Shown: positions 16,387-25,993, numbered from the stretch's first letter. The stretch: DNA of 64,000 nucleotides from JANQOH01 sp965214495 (GCA_965214495.1 OZ243958.1:62001-126000), one strand, 5' to 3'. Program-made: numbers and translations. The notes: generated by a model not told the origin, from the letters alone.

Positions 16387-18074
16387 CCGCCGGCCTGCCG
16401 CCGTTTCTGATCTTCGCCATCGGCGCGCTGATCCTGCCATTGCTGGCGGAACGCTGGCGCCCGGCATGGACGCTGTTCGTGCCGGTCGTCGGATTTGTGA
16501 ACCTCTTGCCGATCGAACCCGGCCTGTATTGGACGGTCGGTCTTTTCGACTACGAACTGATCTTCGGGCGCGTCGACAAACTGAGTTCCCTGTTCGCGCT
16601 GCTGTTCCATATCGCGGCCGTTCTCGGCGCGATCTTTGCCCTGCATGTTCGCGACGCCATACAGCAAGTCAGCGCGCTTCTCTACGCCGGCGGCGCGCTC
16701 GGAGCCGTGTTCGCCGGCGATCTGCTCAGCCTCTTCGTGTTCTGGGAGGTAATGGCGGTCGCGAGCGTATTCCTGATCTGGGCGCGCCGCACCGAGCGCG
16801 CCGGACGCGCCGGAATGCGTTACCTGGTTGCACAGATCGCCTCCGGCGTGTTGCTGCTCGCCGGCGCCATGGTGCATTACGGCGAGACCGGCAGCCTGGC
16901 GTTCGGCGCCCTGTCGCTCGACGGGCTCGGGCCCAAGCTGATCTTCCTCGCTTTCGGCATCAAGTGCGCTTGGCCGTTCCTGCATAGCTGGCTGACCGAC
17001 GCTTATCCGGAGGCCACCCCGGCCGGCACCGTCTTCCTGAGCGCGTTCACCACCAAAGTCGCGGTCTATGCGCTCGCGCGCTCGTTTGCCGGCACTGAAA
17101 TGTTGATCTGGATCGGCGCCGCGATGGCCATGTTCCCGATCTTCTACGCCGTGATCGAGAACGACCTGCGTCGGGTGCTGGCCTACAGCCTGATCAACCA
17201 GGTCGGTTTCATGGTTGTGGGCATCGGCCTGGGCACCACCCTCGGACTCAACGGTGCGGTGAGCCACGCCTTCAACGACGTGGTGTTCAAAGGCCTGTTG
17301 TTCATGAGCATGGGTGCGGTGCTGCACATGACCGGTCGCATCGACGGCTCCGATCTGGGCGGGCTCTACAAGTCCATGCCGTGGACGACCACCTTCTGCC
17401 TCGTCGGAGCGGCGTCGATCTCGGCCTTTCCACTGTTCTCCGGTTTCGTGTCGAAGTCGATGGTGATGGCGTCGGCGGCGGAGGAAGGCCATGTGGTGGT
17501 CTTTCTGTGCCTGTTGTTCGCCAGCGCCGGGGTCTTTCATCACGCAGGCATCAAGATTCCCTATTTCGCGTTCTTCGCGCACGATTCGGGAATTCGCACC
17601 TCCGATCCGCCGTTCAACATGCTGTTCGCCATGGGTCTGGCGGCAGCGATCTGCATCTTCAACGGTTCCTGGCCGTGGCTGCTCTACGACCTTCTGCCCT
17701 GGCAGGCGGACTACGCGCCCTATACGGCGACGCATGTGATCACGCAGTTGCAGCTTCTGTTCTTCTCGGCGCTGGCCTTTGCGCTGTTGATGATCTCCGG
17801 GATCTATCCTCCCGAGCTCAGGCTGGTGAACCTCGATTCCGACTGGCTGTGGTGCCATGCCGCACGCCGCCTCGCCCTGCGCGCCGGATATGCGGTGACG
17901 GGGCTGTGGGCCGGCGGCCTGGAAATTGCGCGCGCGATGTCGGAGCGGCTTTGGCGTCCTCTTTACCGAGCGCACGGGCCGACCGGCGTTCTGTCGCGCA
18001 GTTGGCCGACCGGTACAGCGGCGATGGCGATCGTCGGCCTCCTGGCCGTTTACCTGCTGGTCGCTTACGCCTGA
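16383..18074 (+). CDS. Antiporter ion-channel subunit, third (MrpD/NuoM-like)
   Basis: A 563-aa membrane protein, the largest channel-type subunit here. The key residues are again present: Glu in FVFWEVMAVASVFLIW, Lys in FGIKCAWPFLHSWLTDAYPE, and Lys in SAFTTKVAVYALARSF. It also has VLAYSLINQVGFMVVGIG and HAFNDVVFKGLLFMSMGAV. The last 110 residues add two further hydrophobic stretches around a charged loop (LDSDWLWCHAARRLALR), unlike the shorter neighbours. The start is ATG 16383 in an ATGA overlap. It is the last gene of the operon, and a strong hairpin follows at 18130. Confidence 0.88.
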   Translation: MTAGLPPFLIFAIGALILPLLAERWRPAWTLFVPVVGFVNLLPIEPGLYWTVGLFDYELIFGRVDKLSSLFALLFHIAAVLGAIFALHVRDAIQQVSALLYAGGALGAVFAGDLLSLFVFWEVMAVASVFLIWARRTERAGRAGMRYLVAQIASGVLLLAGAMVHYGETGSLAFGALSLDGLGPKLIFLAFGIKCAWPFLHSWLTDAYPEATPAGTVFLSAFTTKVAVYALARSFAGTEMLIWIGAAMAMFPIFYAVIENDLRRVLAYSLINQVGFMVVGIGLGTTLGLNGAVSHAFNDVVFKGLLFMSMGAVLHMTGRIDGSDLGGLYKSMPWTTTFCLVGAASISAFPLFSGFVSKSMVMASAAEEGHVVVFLCLLFASAGVFHHAGIKIPYFAFFAHDSGIRTSDPPFNMLFAMGLAAAICIFNGSWPWLLYDLLPWQADYAPYTATHVITQLQLLFFSALAFALLMISGIYPPELRLVNLDSDWLWCHAARRLALRAGYAVTGLWAGGLEIARAMSERLWRPLYRAHGPTGVLSRSWPTGTAAMAIVGLLAVYLLVAYA

Positions 18075-18129
18075 GCGAACCGGCGTCTCGCGCCCGGTCC
18101 CCAGGAACGAGGTCCGGAGAGAAACAGGG

Positions 18130-18154
18130 CCGGCGGTCCGTTCAGGATCGCCGG
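18130..18154. terminator. Hairpin between convergent antiporter operon and porin gene
   Basis: CCGGCGGTCC pairs with GGATCGCCGG in a 10-bp stem (one G-T pair) with loop GTTCA. It lies 55 nt after the antiporter operon stop and 59 nt before the porin stop on the other strand. It has no U-tract, but position and strength suit a bidirectional terminator. Confidence 0.55.
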
Positions 18155-18213
18155 TCCCGATGGGGAATCGGTGCCGCGCCGCGACATCGCGCGGAACCGT
18201 GGGGCGGACTCGC

Positions 18214-19635
18214 CTACCACGTCACCTGCGCACGAAGACCGTAGATATCGAACTCGTCCTCGCCCGCTCCGTCTTCCACATTGACGCTGATGTAGTTGAA
18301 TTTGAAGGCTACCCAGTTGTTCACCCACCAGTTCAGACCGATGGTGTAGTTGGTCTGCACGCCGCCCGGGAACACCGCGTCGTCCAGATCGGCGTGGCTG
18401 TAGCGCCCGACCAGTTCGAACGCGCCCGTGCCCGCCGGACCCTTGCCCAGCGGATTGGCGGGTTTGACGCCGCTCCACGCTGCCTTGCTCATGCTGTAGG
18501 GCCGGCCTTCGCCGGTGAGCACCCAGCCCGCCTGCGCATACATCGCATCGTAAGTCGCGTCCCCGGTCGTGCGGCCGCCGGCGGCCCCATGCCCGTCGAA
18601 GCCGAACCGGGTGTATTCTCCGGCGAACCACATCGGCTTGAACCAGGCGGCGAACTCCGCGCCGACGCCGTGGCAGCGTTCGACGCCGTCCTCGGCGCTC
18701 CTGGCGTCGATCCAGCGCGAATCGTCGACGCGGAATTCCGGCCGGTCTCGGAAGCGGCACCGGGTGGGCACGGTTTTTTCATCGTCGTCATCGTAAACCT
18801 CGCCCGGCTCGGGCATGATCCAGGCGTTGGCGCCCACGTGAATCCCGTGCGCCTTCTCCCTGATCGGCGCGAACGCCACGCGACCCGAATAGGACAGATG
18901 TTCGTCCGCACGGTTGCTGTCATCGACGCCGAGTTTCTCGCCGAAGACACCTGCGCCGACCCACCACATGTCGCCATGCGCGATCGCGCTCAGCCCCATC
19001 CGCTTGCCGCCGGTCTGACCGACGAAGAGGTTGGTGCTCAGACTGCGCTCGATGAACGGAATGTCGTTCGAGCTGGTGCGATCCTCGAGGGTCAGCGGCG
19101 CCTTGTGCTGGCCGAGAGTCACCGTCAACGGCTTCAGCCCGTTCCACGAGACGAAGGCGGTATCGATATCGACGTCATCGGCCGCCGAGTCGCCGCCGTC
19201 GAGGACGATTTCGTAGCCCCAGTCCTTCATGATCCTGCCTTTGACGCCGAGCCGGGCGCGGCGCAGGTTGGAGCCGTCGTTGAGGTCGGAGTCGGTGCCG
19301 GATTCGTCATAGATGCCCATGTCCCAGTGCACTCGGCCGGTGACCGCGAGGGTGAAGTCGCCGTCGGCCGAGGAGAAGGTGGGCGCCGGCCCCTTCATCT
19401 TCACCGTCGGGCCGTCGTCGGCCGCCGCTGAGCTCGCGGCCTCGGCCGCGTCCCTGTTGCGCTCGATCTGTGCCTCGAGCTGGCGCCGCAGCAATTGCAG
19501 TTCCTGCTCGAGTTCATGCACCCTGCCGGCGAGTTCCTCCGTCGTCTGCGCGAGCGCCGGGGGGGCGGCGACCGAGGTCGCCAGAAGGGCGCCGGCGACC
19601 CATCCGGCGCAATTGCCAATCGTTCGGGGTTTCAT
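18214..19635 (-). CDS. Phosphate-selective porin O/P family outer-membrane protein
   Basis: A 473-aa outer-membrane beta-barrel. The signal peptide ends APPALA-QTTEE. A short coiled-coil follows (about residues 32-65, ELEQELQLLRRQLEAQIERN), as in OprP/OprO proteins. The barrel contains LRRARLGVKGRIMKDWGYEI, the conserved RRAR strand motif, and EGRPYSMSKAAWSGVKPANPL, where the 'PF/AW-x-x-x-x-P' region precedes the last strands. It ends in aromatic Trp (LRAQVTW), the outer-membrane assembly signal. Specificity (phosphate, polyphosphate or other anions) cannot be read by eye. It is a single gene, convergent with the antiporter operon. Confidence 0.85.
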   Translation of the reverse strand: MKPRTIGNCAGWVAGALLATSVAAPPALAQTTEELAGRVHELEQELQLLRRQLEAQIERNRDAAEAASSAAADDGPTVKMKGPAPTFSSADGDFTLAVTGRVHWDMGIYDESGTDSDLNDGSNLRRARLGVKGRIMKDWGYEIVLDGGDSAADDVDIDTAFVSWNGLKPLTVTLGQHKAPLTLEDRTSSNDIPFIERSLSTNLFVGQTGGKRMGLSAIAHGDMWWVGAGVFGEKLGVDDSNRADEHLSYSGRVAFAPIREKAHGIHVGANAWIMPEPGEVYDDDDEKTVPTRCRFRDRPEFRVDDSRWIDARSAEDGVERCHGVGAEFAAWFKPMWFAGEYTRFGFDGHGAAGGRTTGDATYDAMYAQAGWVLTGEGRPYSMSKAAWSGVKPANPLGKGPAGTGAFELVGRYSHADLDDAVFPGGVQTNYTIGLNWWVNNWVAFKFNYISVNVEDGAGEDEFDIYGLRAQVTW

Positions 19636-19755
19636 CGGTCCTTGCCTTTCACTGCGTGAGCGGTGGCGCGACTCGCCCCCGCGTAGCCGCCGAGGCTAGG
19701 TCCCGCGTGTTACAATTAGCGCGACGGTATTGTTGCGATCGCGTGATGGCGAGCC

Positions 19756-21216
19756 ATGGACGGGAATGGCGGCGAGGTGCTTTCGGTCGCGCAGACCTAC
19801 CGTGCCGACGCGGCGGCGATCGCTGCGGGAACCCCCGGAATCGTGCTGATGGAGCACGCTTGCGCGGCGATCGTCCGCGCCATCCGGCGGCGCTGGACAC
19901 CCCGCCCCACACTGGTGCTGTGCGGCCCTGGCAACAATGGCGGCGACGGCTTCGGCGCCGCTATCGGCCTTGCGGCGGCCGGTTGGCCGGTCGATGTCGC
20001 CCTGCTCGGCGCGCGCGAGGCGTTGCGGGGCGACGCCGCGATCATGGCACGGCGCTGGCCGGGTGCGGTGTCCGCGCTGGATCCGAGCGCCGCCGTCGGT
20101 TACGCGCTCGTCGTCGATGCGTTGTTCGGCGCCGGTCTGGCGCGACCGGTGACGGGCGGCGCGGCCGAAATCCTCGCGGCGGTCGCGGCGTCCGGCGCGC
20201 CGGTGGTCGCCGTGGACGTGCCGAGCGGCGTCGCCGGCGATACCGGCGCGGCGACGGGAACCGTAGCGCCGGCAGACCTCACGGTGACCTTCTGCCGGCC
20301 CAAACCCGCCCATCTGCTGATGCCCGGACGCGCGCTGTGCGGCGAGGTCGAGATCGCCGACATCGGTATCGGATCTGATATCGTCGCCGAAGCAGGCCAT
20401 GTCGCGACCGTCAACCGCCCGGCCTCGTGGCGCGCTCGTCTGCCGCTGCCGGCACCCGGCGGGCACAAATACCATCGCGGTCACGCGGTAATCGTCGGCG
20501 GCCCGCTGATCACCGGCGCCGCTCGCCTCGCCGCCCGCGCCGCGCTGCGCGCCGGGGCCGGTCTCGTTACCGTGGTGGCGCCCGAATCGGCGCTGCCTGC
20601 ATATCAGGGCGCGCTGACCGCGGTGATGACCCGGCCCCTGGGCGCCTGGCCCGATTTACTGGCCGACGCGCGCATCAGCGCCGTTCTCGTCGGTCCGGGC
20701 AACGGGGTCGACCGCAACACGCGCGCTCGCAGCCTCGCGGCGCTCGCGGCCGGCAAGGCGGCGGTGCTGGACGCAGACGCACTGACCGCGTTCGCCCCCG
20801 ATCCCGAGCCGTTGTTCGAGGCCGTACGCGGTCGACCATGCGTGTTGACGCCCCATGACGGCGAACACGCCCGCCTCTTCGGCGACGGCGGCGACCGGCT
20901 GAGCCGGGCGCGCGCGGCGGCGGAACGCTGCGGCGCCGTGGTCATGCTCAAGGGGCCGGAAACGGTGATCGCCGACCCCGGCGGGCGCGCCGTCATCAGC
21001 ATCGATGGACCGCCGGAACTCGCGACGGCAGGAACCGGCGACGTTCTCGCCGGCATCGTCACCGGCCTGCTGGCGGCGGGTGCGGCGCCGTTCGACGCCG
21101 CCTGCATGGCTGCGTGGTTACATGGAACCGCGGCGCGCGGCGGCCCCGGCCTGATCGCCGAAGATCTGCCCGACCGCCTGCCGGCAGTCCTTGTCCGGGT
21201 GGCGCGTGCAGGGTAA
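19756..21216 (+). CDS. nnr: Bifunctional NAD(P)HX epimerase / ADP-dependent NAD(P)HX dehydratase
   Basis: A 486-aa fusion that repairs hydrated NADH and NADPH. The N-terminal YjeF_N epimerase domain (residues 1 to about 205) has LCGPGNNGGDGFGAAI, VVDALFGAGL and VVAVDVPSGVAGDTG. The C-terminal carbohydrate-kinase-like dehydratase domain has PGGHKYHRGHAVIVGGP, VLTPHDGEHARLFG, and the active-site ELATAGTGDVLAGIVTGLLA, where GTGD binds ADP. The domain order and length are those of the usual bacterial fusion. The ATG at 19756 follows a 120-nt intergenic region shared with the divergent porin. Confidence 0.93.
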   Translation: MDGNGGEVLSVAQTYRADAAAIAAGTPGIVLMEHACAAIVRAIRRRWTPRPTLVLCGPGNNGGDGFGAAIGLAAAGWPVDVALLGAREALRGDAAIMARRWPGAVSALDPSAAVGYALVVDALFGAGLARPVTGGAAEILAAVAASGAPVVAVDVPSGVAGDTGAATGTVAPADLTVTFCRPKPAHLLMPGRALCGEVEIADIGIGSDIVAEAGHVATVNRPASWRARLPLPAPGGHKYHRGHAVIVGGPLITGAARLAARAALRAGAGLVTVVAPESALPAYQGALTAVMTRPLGAWPDLLADARISAVLVGPGNGVDRNTRARSLAALAAGKAAVLDADALTAFAPDPEPLFEAVRGRPCVLTPHDGEHARLFGDGGDRLSRARAAAERCGAVVMLKGPETVIADPGGRAVISIDGPPELATAGTGDVLAGIVTGLLAAGAAPFDAACMAAWLHGTAARGGPGLIAEDLPDRLPAVLVRVARAG

Positions 21217-21225
21217 AGGCGCGCC

Positions 21226-22602
21226 ATGGGCGAAGCCGACAGTTTCATCGATCGGACTCTGCGGCGTCTGCGCAGCGCATGGCGCGATCTCGCGGGCCGG
21301 CGTCACGCCCCGTCCGGCGAATCGTTCGGCGTCACGCTGGCGGACGGCGACACGGCGCGGCTGCGCGCGGTGATCGACGATTGTCTCGCCGAGCGCGGCG
21401 GGGCGGTGTCGGCGCTCGCCCGGACGGCGGCGATCGGCGACGCCTATCTTCGCTTCGACCCGGCGAGCCGAGCCCGCTTTCTCCTGCTGCTCGCCGAGCG
21501 TTACGGCCCCGACCGGGACGGGGTGGACGCCGCCGCCCGCGCGATGCTCGGCGCCGCACCGGCGACACGTTTCGAGGCCGAACGCACGCTGGCCGCCGCC
21601 CTTACCCCGCCGCGTGGTGTCCTGTTCCGCAAACTCGGCGCTCTGCCGGAGGGCATCAAATTCCTGGTCGATCTGCGCGCCGAGATGCGGCAGCTCGACC
21701 TCCCCCACGACGCGCGCCGGCGGCTCGACCTCGATCTTCGCGCGCTGCTCGTATCATGGTTTGATCCCGGTTTTCTCCAACTCAGACGGATCACTTGGGA
21801 ATCGCCGGCCGGCCTGCTCGAACGCCTGATCGCCTATGAGGCGGTGCACGAGATCCGGTCCTGGTCCGACCTCAAAAACCGGCTCGATTCCGACCGCCGC
21901 TGCTTCGCGTTCTTCCATCCGCGGATGCCGGAAGAGCCGTTGATCTTCGTCGAGGTTGCGCTCGTCGCCGGGATGGCGGGCAGCATTCAGTCGCTGCTTG
22001 ACGAGGCGGCGCCGGCGATCGACCCGCACGCCGCCGACACCGCGATCTTCTATTCGATCTCCAACGCACAGCGCGGCCTCGACGGGATCGGTTTCGGCGA
22101 CTTCCTCATCAAGCGCGTTGTCGATCTGCTGCGCGCCGAATTTCCGAACCTGAAGACCTTCGGCACCCTCTCGCCCTTGCCTCGCTTCCGACGCTGGCTC
22201 GACCGGGGCCTGGAAAGCGATCCCGACACGGTCGCGGCCTTGGCGGCCCCGGAAGCGGCATCGGCGTTGCGTGCGGCGTTCGACCAGCGCGACCCGCACG
22301 ACGCCGCCGCGGCGGCGCGGTTGAAGGCGCCGCTGCTCAGACTCGCGGCCCACTATCTGTTGCGCGAGACCTGGAAGGGGAGGGCCGCCGACCCGGTGGC
22401 GCATTTCCATCTGACCAACGGCGCCCGGGTGGAGCGACTCAACTATCCCGGCGACGTCTCGAAGAAAGGCCGGACCGAATCCGCCACCGTCATGGTCAAC
22501 TATCTCTATGCGCTCGACGACATCGAGAGCAATCACGAAGCCTACCGCGGCGACGGCCGCATCGCCGCGTCGACGCAGGTTCGCGCCTTGCTCGAGGGTT
22601 GA
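21226..22602 (+). CDS. Malonyl-CoA decarboxylase
   Basis: A 458-aa protein of the MCD family (all-helical N-terminal domain plus GNAT-fold catalytic domain), converting malonyl-CoA to acetyl-CoA. Recognised segments are ITWESPAGLLERLIAYEAVH, DRRCFAFFHPRMPEEPLIFV, FYSISNAQRGLDGIGFGDFL and TFGTLSPLPRFRRWL. The last two hold the catalytic Ser and the His-rich region in related enzymes. The C-terminal VAHFHLTNGARVERLNY is also typical. It starts 9 nt after nnr and is followed by an enoyl-CoA hydratase 27 nt on, suggesting an acyl-CoA-related unit. Confidence 0.9.
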   Translation: MGEADSFIDRTLRRLRSAWRDLAGRRHAPSGESFGVTLADGDTARLRAVIDDCLAERGGAVSALARTAAIGDAYLRFDPASRARFLLLLAERYGPDRDGVDAAARAMLGAAPATRFEAERTLAAALTPPRGVLFRKLGALPEGIKFLVDLRAEMRQLDLPHDARRRLDLDLRALLVSWFDPGFLQLRRITWESPAGLLERLIAYEAVHEIRSWSDLKNRLDSDRRCFAFFHPRMPEEPLIFVEVALVAGMAGSIQSLLDEAAPAIDPHAADTAIFYSISNAQRGLDGIGFGDFLIKRVVDLLRAEFPNLKTFGTLSPLPRFRRWLDRGLESDPDTVAALAAPEAASALRAAFDQRDPHDAAAAARLKAPLLRLAAHYLLRETWKGRAADPVAHFHLTNGARVERLNYPGDVSKKGRTESATVMVNYLYALDDIESNHEAYRGDGRIAASTQVRALLEG

Positions 22603-22629
22603 ACCGGCGCCTCGAACGGGAGCGCACGC

Positions 22630-23406
22630 ATGAATGACGAAACTGTCATGATCCGTATCGACGGCCCGACCGCCGTCGTGACCATGAACCGGCCCACGAA
22701 ACGCAACGCCCTGTCCAAACGACTGCGCGTCGAACTGCGTCGAGCGGCGGAAACGCTCGACGCGCGAGACGATCTGTCATGCGTGATCCTGACCGGCGCC
22801 GGGTCGGCGTTCTCCGCCGGTGCCGATCTGTCGGAACCCGATATTTTCGGCGACGGCGTGCCCATCGCGCAGGCGCGCCGCATCGCGCGGCTCGGCGCCG
22901 ACATGTGCGCCGCATGGGAACGGCTGTGCCCCCTGACCGTTGCCGCGGTCAACGGCGCCGCGGTAGGCGGCGGACTGTCGCTCGCCGTCGCCTGCGATTT
23001 TCGCGTCATGGCGCCCGGCGCGTTCTTCCACGCGCCGGAGGTCGATCTCGGGCTCAATTACACCTGGAACACCCTGCCGCGCCTGGGCAATCTGATCGGC
23101 CCCGCGCGAACCAAGCTGATCGGCGCGCTGGCCAGGCGCATCGACGCCGCTACCGCGCTCGCATGGGGGTTGTGCGAAACCGTCGCCGACGACGCCGTAG
23201 CGGCGGCGCGCGACCTTGCCGCCGAAATCGGCGAGCGCCCGCGCATCGCCCAGCAGATGGTCAAGGAGTCGGTCAACCGCCACTTCGCGATGCCGAACTC
23301 GCTCTATCTCGACCAGGATCAGATCGTATTGATGAGCACGAGACCCGAGACCCGCGAGCGCGTGGAGGCGGTCAGAGCGCGCCTGAAGAAGGCGAAACGC
23401 GGCTGA
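22630..23406 (+). CDS. Enoyl-CoA hydratase/isomerase family protein
   Basis: A 258-aa crotonase-fold protein. Marks are VTMNRPTKRNALSKRLRVEL, the first oxyanion-hole segment VILTGAGSAFSAGADLSE, and the second, VNGAAVGGGLSLAVACDFRV. The C-terminal KESVNRHF follows. Its active-site context APEVDLGLNY carries a single Glu, so hydratase, isomerase or thioesterase activity cannot be told apart by eye. It is co-directional with malonyl-CoA decarboxylase and the transketolase-like gene, spaced by 27 and 66 nt. Confidence 0.88.
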   Translation: MNDETVMIRIDGPTAVVTMNRPTKRNALSKRLRVELRRAAETLDARDDLSCVILTGAGSAFSAGADLSEPDIFGDGVPIAQARRIARLGADMCAAWERLCPLTVAAVNGAAVGGGLSLAVACDFRVMAPGAFFHAPEVDLGLNYTWNTLPRLGNLIGPARTKLIGALARRIDAATALAWGLCETVADDAVAAARDLAAEIGERPRIAQQMVKESVNRHFAMPNSLYLDQDQIVLMSTRPETRERVEAVRARLKKAKRG

Positions 23407-23472
23407 CCGCCCCGTTCGGGCCGAAACGCGGCCGTGATACTCTGGGCGCCTTTCCGAAATACGGAGCAAAAC

Positions 23473-25854
23473 ATGGCCCACGGCCTTGACTCGACAGCTG
23501 CGATCCATCCTTCGACGTCCTCGATCGGGCAACGCGACCTGGCGAGGCTTTCGGCGCTCGAACGCCGGATCGCATGGCTCTCGGCATGGACCGTCCATCA
23601 CGCGAACCATGTCCGGCCTTCGCGCGACGGACTCAAGGTCGGCGGCCATCAGGCGTCGTCCGCCTCGATGGTGACCTTGCTGACCGCGCTCTACTTCCAT
23701 GCCCTGCGGCCCGAAGACCGGGTGGCCGTCAAGCCGCACGCGAGTCCCGTCTTCCATGCGATCCAGTATCTCTTCGGCCACCAGACGCGCGAGAATCTGG
23801 AGAATTTCCGCGCCTTCGGCGGCGCACAGGCCTATCCGTCGCGCACCAAGGACAGCGACGATGTCGATTTCTCCACCGGCTCCGTCGGCCTCGGCGGCGC
23901 GATGACCGTCTTCGCATCGATGGTGCAGGACTACCTCCGCTTCCACCGAATCGGCGACGCCGACCGGCCGACCGGGCGGATGATCGCCATGTTCGGCGAC
24001 GCCGAGCTCGACGAGGGCAACGTTTACGAAGCGTTGCTCGAAAGCTGGAAGCACGACGTGCGCAACGTCTGGTGGGTGATCGACTACAACCGCCAGAGCC
24101 TTGACAGCGTCGTGAGCGATCGCCTGTTCGCCCGCCTGGACGGGTTGTTCGAGTCGATGAACTGGCGCGTGCGCACGATCAAATACGGCAAGCTGCTGGA
24201 GGCGCAGGCGCACGAACCCGGCGGCGCGGCACTGCTCGACTGGATCGATCGATGCCCCAACCAGCTTTACGCCGCCCTCACCTTCAAGGGCGGCGCGGCG
24301 TGGCGGCGGCATCTCCAGCGCGATCTCGGCGACAGTGCCGGCATTCGCGGTCTGCTCGATTCTCACGACGACGCGGCGTTGCACACCCTGATGACCAACC
24401 TCGCCGGCCACGATCTGGAGAGCGTCGTCGAAGCTTATGACGAAGCCGCCGCGAGTGACCGACCGATCGCGATCATCGCTTACACGATCAAGGGGTTCGG
24501 TTTGCCGCTCGCGGGGCACAAGGACAACCATGCGGGCCTGATGACCCCGGAACAGATGGCGCTCTACAAGACGGAGGCGGGCGTCGCCGACGGCGCGGAG
24601 TGGGACCGCTTCGGCGGGCTGGACGTCGCGCCTGCGGAATTGCAGCGCTACGTCGCCGCGGCGCCGTTCGCGGCCGGGGCGCAGCGCCGCTTTTCCGCAC
24701 CGCCTGTGCCGGTGCCCGACCGTCTGACCATGCCGGCGCGGACGGAAACCTCCACCCAGGAAGCGTTCGGGCGTCTGCTCGACGAGATCGCGCGCGGTGA
24801 CGACGCGCTGGCGCGCCATGTCGTCACCACGTCGCCGGACGTCACCGTGTCGACCAGTCTCGGGCCGTGGGTGAACCGACGGCAGATCTTCGATCGCCGT
24901 GCGAGGCCCGATACGTTTCGCGAAGAGCGAGTCGCCTCGGTGCAGAAATGGGCGGCGTCGCCACAAGGCCAGCACATCGAGCTCGGCATCGCCGAGAACA
25001 ACCTGTTCCTCATGCTTGCCGCGCTTGGCCTGTCGGGCGAACTGTTCGGCACTCGCCTGCTGCCTGTCGGCACACTCTACGATCCGTTCATCGCGCGCGG
25101 CCTCGATGCACTGACCTATGCAAACTATCAGGATGCCCGCTTTCTGCTCGCCGCCACCCCCTCGGGCATCACGCTGGCGCCCGAAGGCGGCGCGCATCAG
25201 TCCCTCACCACGCCGATGATCGGCGTCGCCCAACCCGGCCTCGCCTATTTCGAGCCGGCGTTCGCCGACGAACTGGCGGTCATCATGCGCTGGGCCTTTA
25301 CCCACATGCAGGAGTCGGACGGCGGCTCGGTCTATCTGCGCCTGTCCACCCGGTCGATCGTTCAGCCGCGGCGTGCAATCGACCCCGCGTTAGAAGTGGC
25401 CGTGCTCGACGGCGCATACTGGCTGGTCGAACCGGCGGACGGCGCCGATCTGGCGATCGCCGCGACCGGTGCCGTCATTCCCGAAGCCCTCGCGGCGCTC
25501 GAAGAGATCCGCGACGACGCGCCGGGCACCGGTCTGCTCGTGGTAACGTCGCCCGATCGCTTGCGCCGCGGCTGGTCGGATGCGCAAGCCGCGCGGCGGT
25601 GTGGGCTGGCCCGCGCGGCGCCGATCGAGTCCCGGCTCTCCCGGCTGGCACCCGGCGCCGGATTGGTCACCGTGATCGACGGCCATCCGGCAGCATTGTC
25701 GTGGCTGGGCACGGTCGCCGGCCATGTCACCGTCGGCCTCGGCCCCGAACGCTTCGGCCAGTCCGGCGACATCGACGCGCTCTACAACGCCTACGGAATC
25801 GATAGCGCGGCGATCGTCGATGCGGCGGCGCAGGCCTGTCTCGGGCGGCGCTGA
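23473..25854 (+). CDS. Transketolase-family thiamine-diphosphate enzyme
   Basis: A 793-aa protein with the three-domain transketolase / homodimeric pyruvate dehydrogenase E1 plan. The N-terminal ThDP domain has LKVGGHQASSASMVTLLTAL, GSVGLGGAMTVFA and the ThDP motif GDAELDEGN...WWVIDYNRQSLD. The middle pyrimidine domain has QKWAASPQGQHIELGIAENN followed by LFLMLAALGLSG. The C-terminal domain follows from about residue 650. The length is close to AceE-like and the longer alphaproteobacterial transketolases (about 790 aa) rather than the 660-aa Tkt. Substrate is open. ATG 23473 after GGAGC is preferred over upstream starts. Confidence 0.85.
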   Translation: MAHGLDSTAAIHPSTSSIGQRDLARLSALERRIAWLSAWTVHHANHVRPSRDGLKVGGHQASSASMVTLLTALYFHALRPEDRVAVKPHASPVFHAIQYLFGHQTRENLENFRAFGGAQAYPSRTKDSDDVDFSTGSVGLGGAMTVFASMVQDYLRFHRIGDADRPTGRMIAMFGDAELDEGNVYEALLESWKHDVRNVWWVIDYNRQSLDSVVSDRLFARLDGLFESMNWRVRTIKYGKLLEAQAHEPGGAALLDWIDRCPNQLYAALTFKGGAAWRRHLQRDLGDSAGIRGLLDSHDDAALHTLMTNLAGHDLESVVEAYDEAAASDRPIAIIAYTIKGFGLPLAGHKDNHAGLMTPEQMALYKTEAGVADGAEWDRFGGLDVAPAELQRYVAAAPFAAGAQRRFSAPPVPVPDRLTMPARTETSTQEAFGRLLDEIARGDDALARHVVTTSPDVTVSTSLGPWVNRRQIFDRRARPDTFREERVASVQKWAASPQGQHIELGIAENNLFLMLAALGLSGELFGTRLLPVGTLYDPFIARGLDALTYANYQDARFLLAATPSGITLAPEGGAHQSLTTPMIGVAQPGLAYFEPAFADELAVIMRWAFTHMQESDGGSVYLRLSTRSIVQPRRAIDPALEVAVLDGAYWLVEPADGADLAIAATGAVIPEALAALEEIRDDAPGTGLLVVTSPDRLRRGWSDAQAARRCGLARAAPIESRLSRLAPGAGLVTVIDGHPAALSWLGTVAGHVTVGLGPERFGQSGDIDALYNAYGIDSAAIVDAAAQACLGRR

Positions 25855-25906
25855 ACTTTTCCTTGTCATGGCCGCCCCGGTGATTGCATGGTGTCGCGAT
25901 ATCGGC

Positions 25907-25993
25907 GCGGGCGTGGCGAAACCGGGAGACGCGCCAGGTTTAGGTCCTGGTGGCCGCGAGGCCGTGGGGGTTCGAGTCCCTTCGCCCGCACCA
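25907..25993 (+). tRNA. tRNA-Leu (TAG)
   Basis: The acceptor stem GCGGGCG pairs with CGCCCGC. The anticodon stem CCAGG/CCTGG carries loop TTTAGGT with anticodon TAG. A long variable arm (class II tRNA) and the T-arm GGGGG-TTCGAGT-CCCTT follow. The 3' ACCA is encoded. It lies between the transketolase gene and tig, 35 nt before the tig start. Confidence 0.95.

Noticed and set aside
14462..16420. Very long antisense frames opposite the antiporter, transketolase (22777-25305) and lon (29271-31997) genes
   Set aside because: Arg/His-rich composition and a lack of motifs mark them as GC-driven shadows of strongly supported genes.
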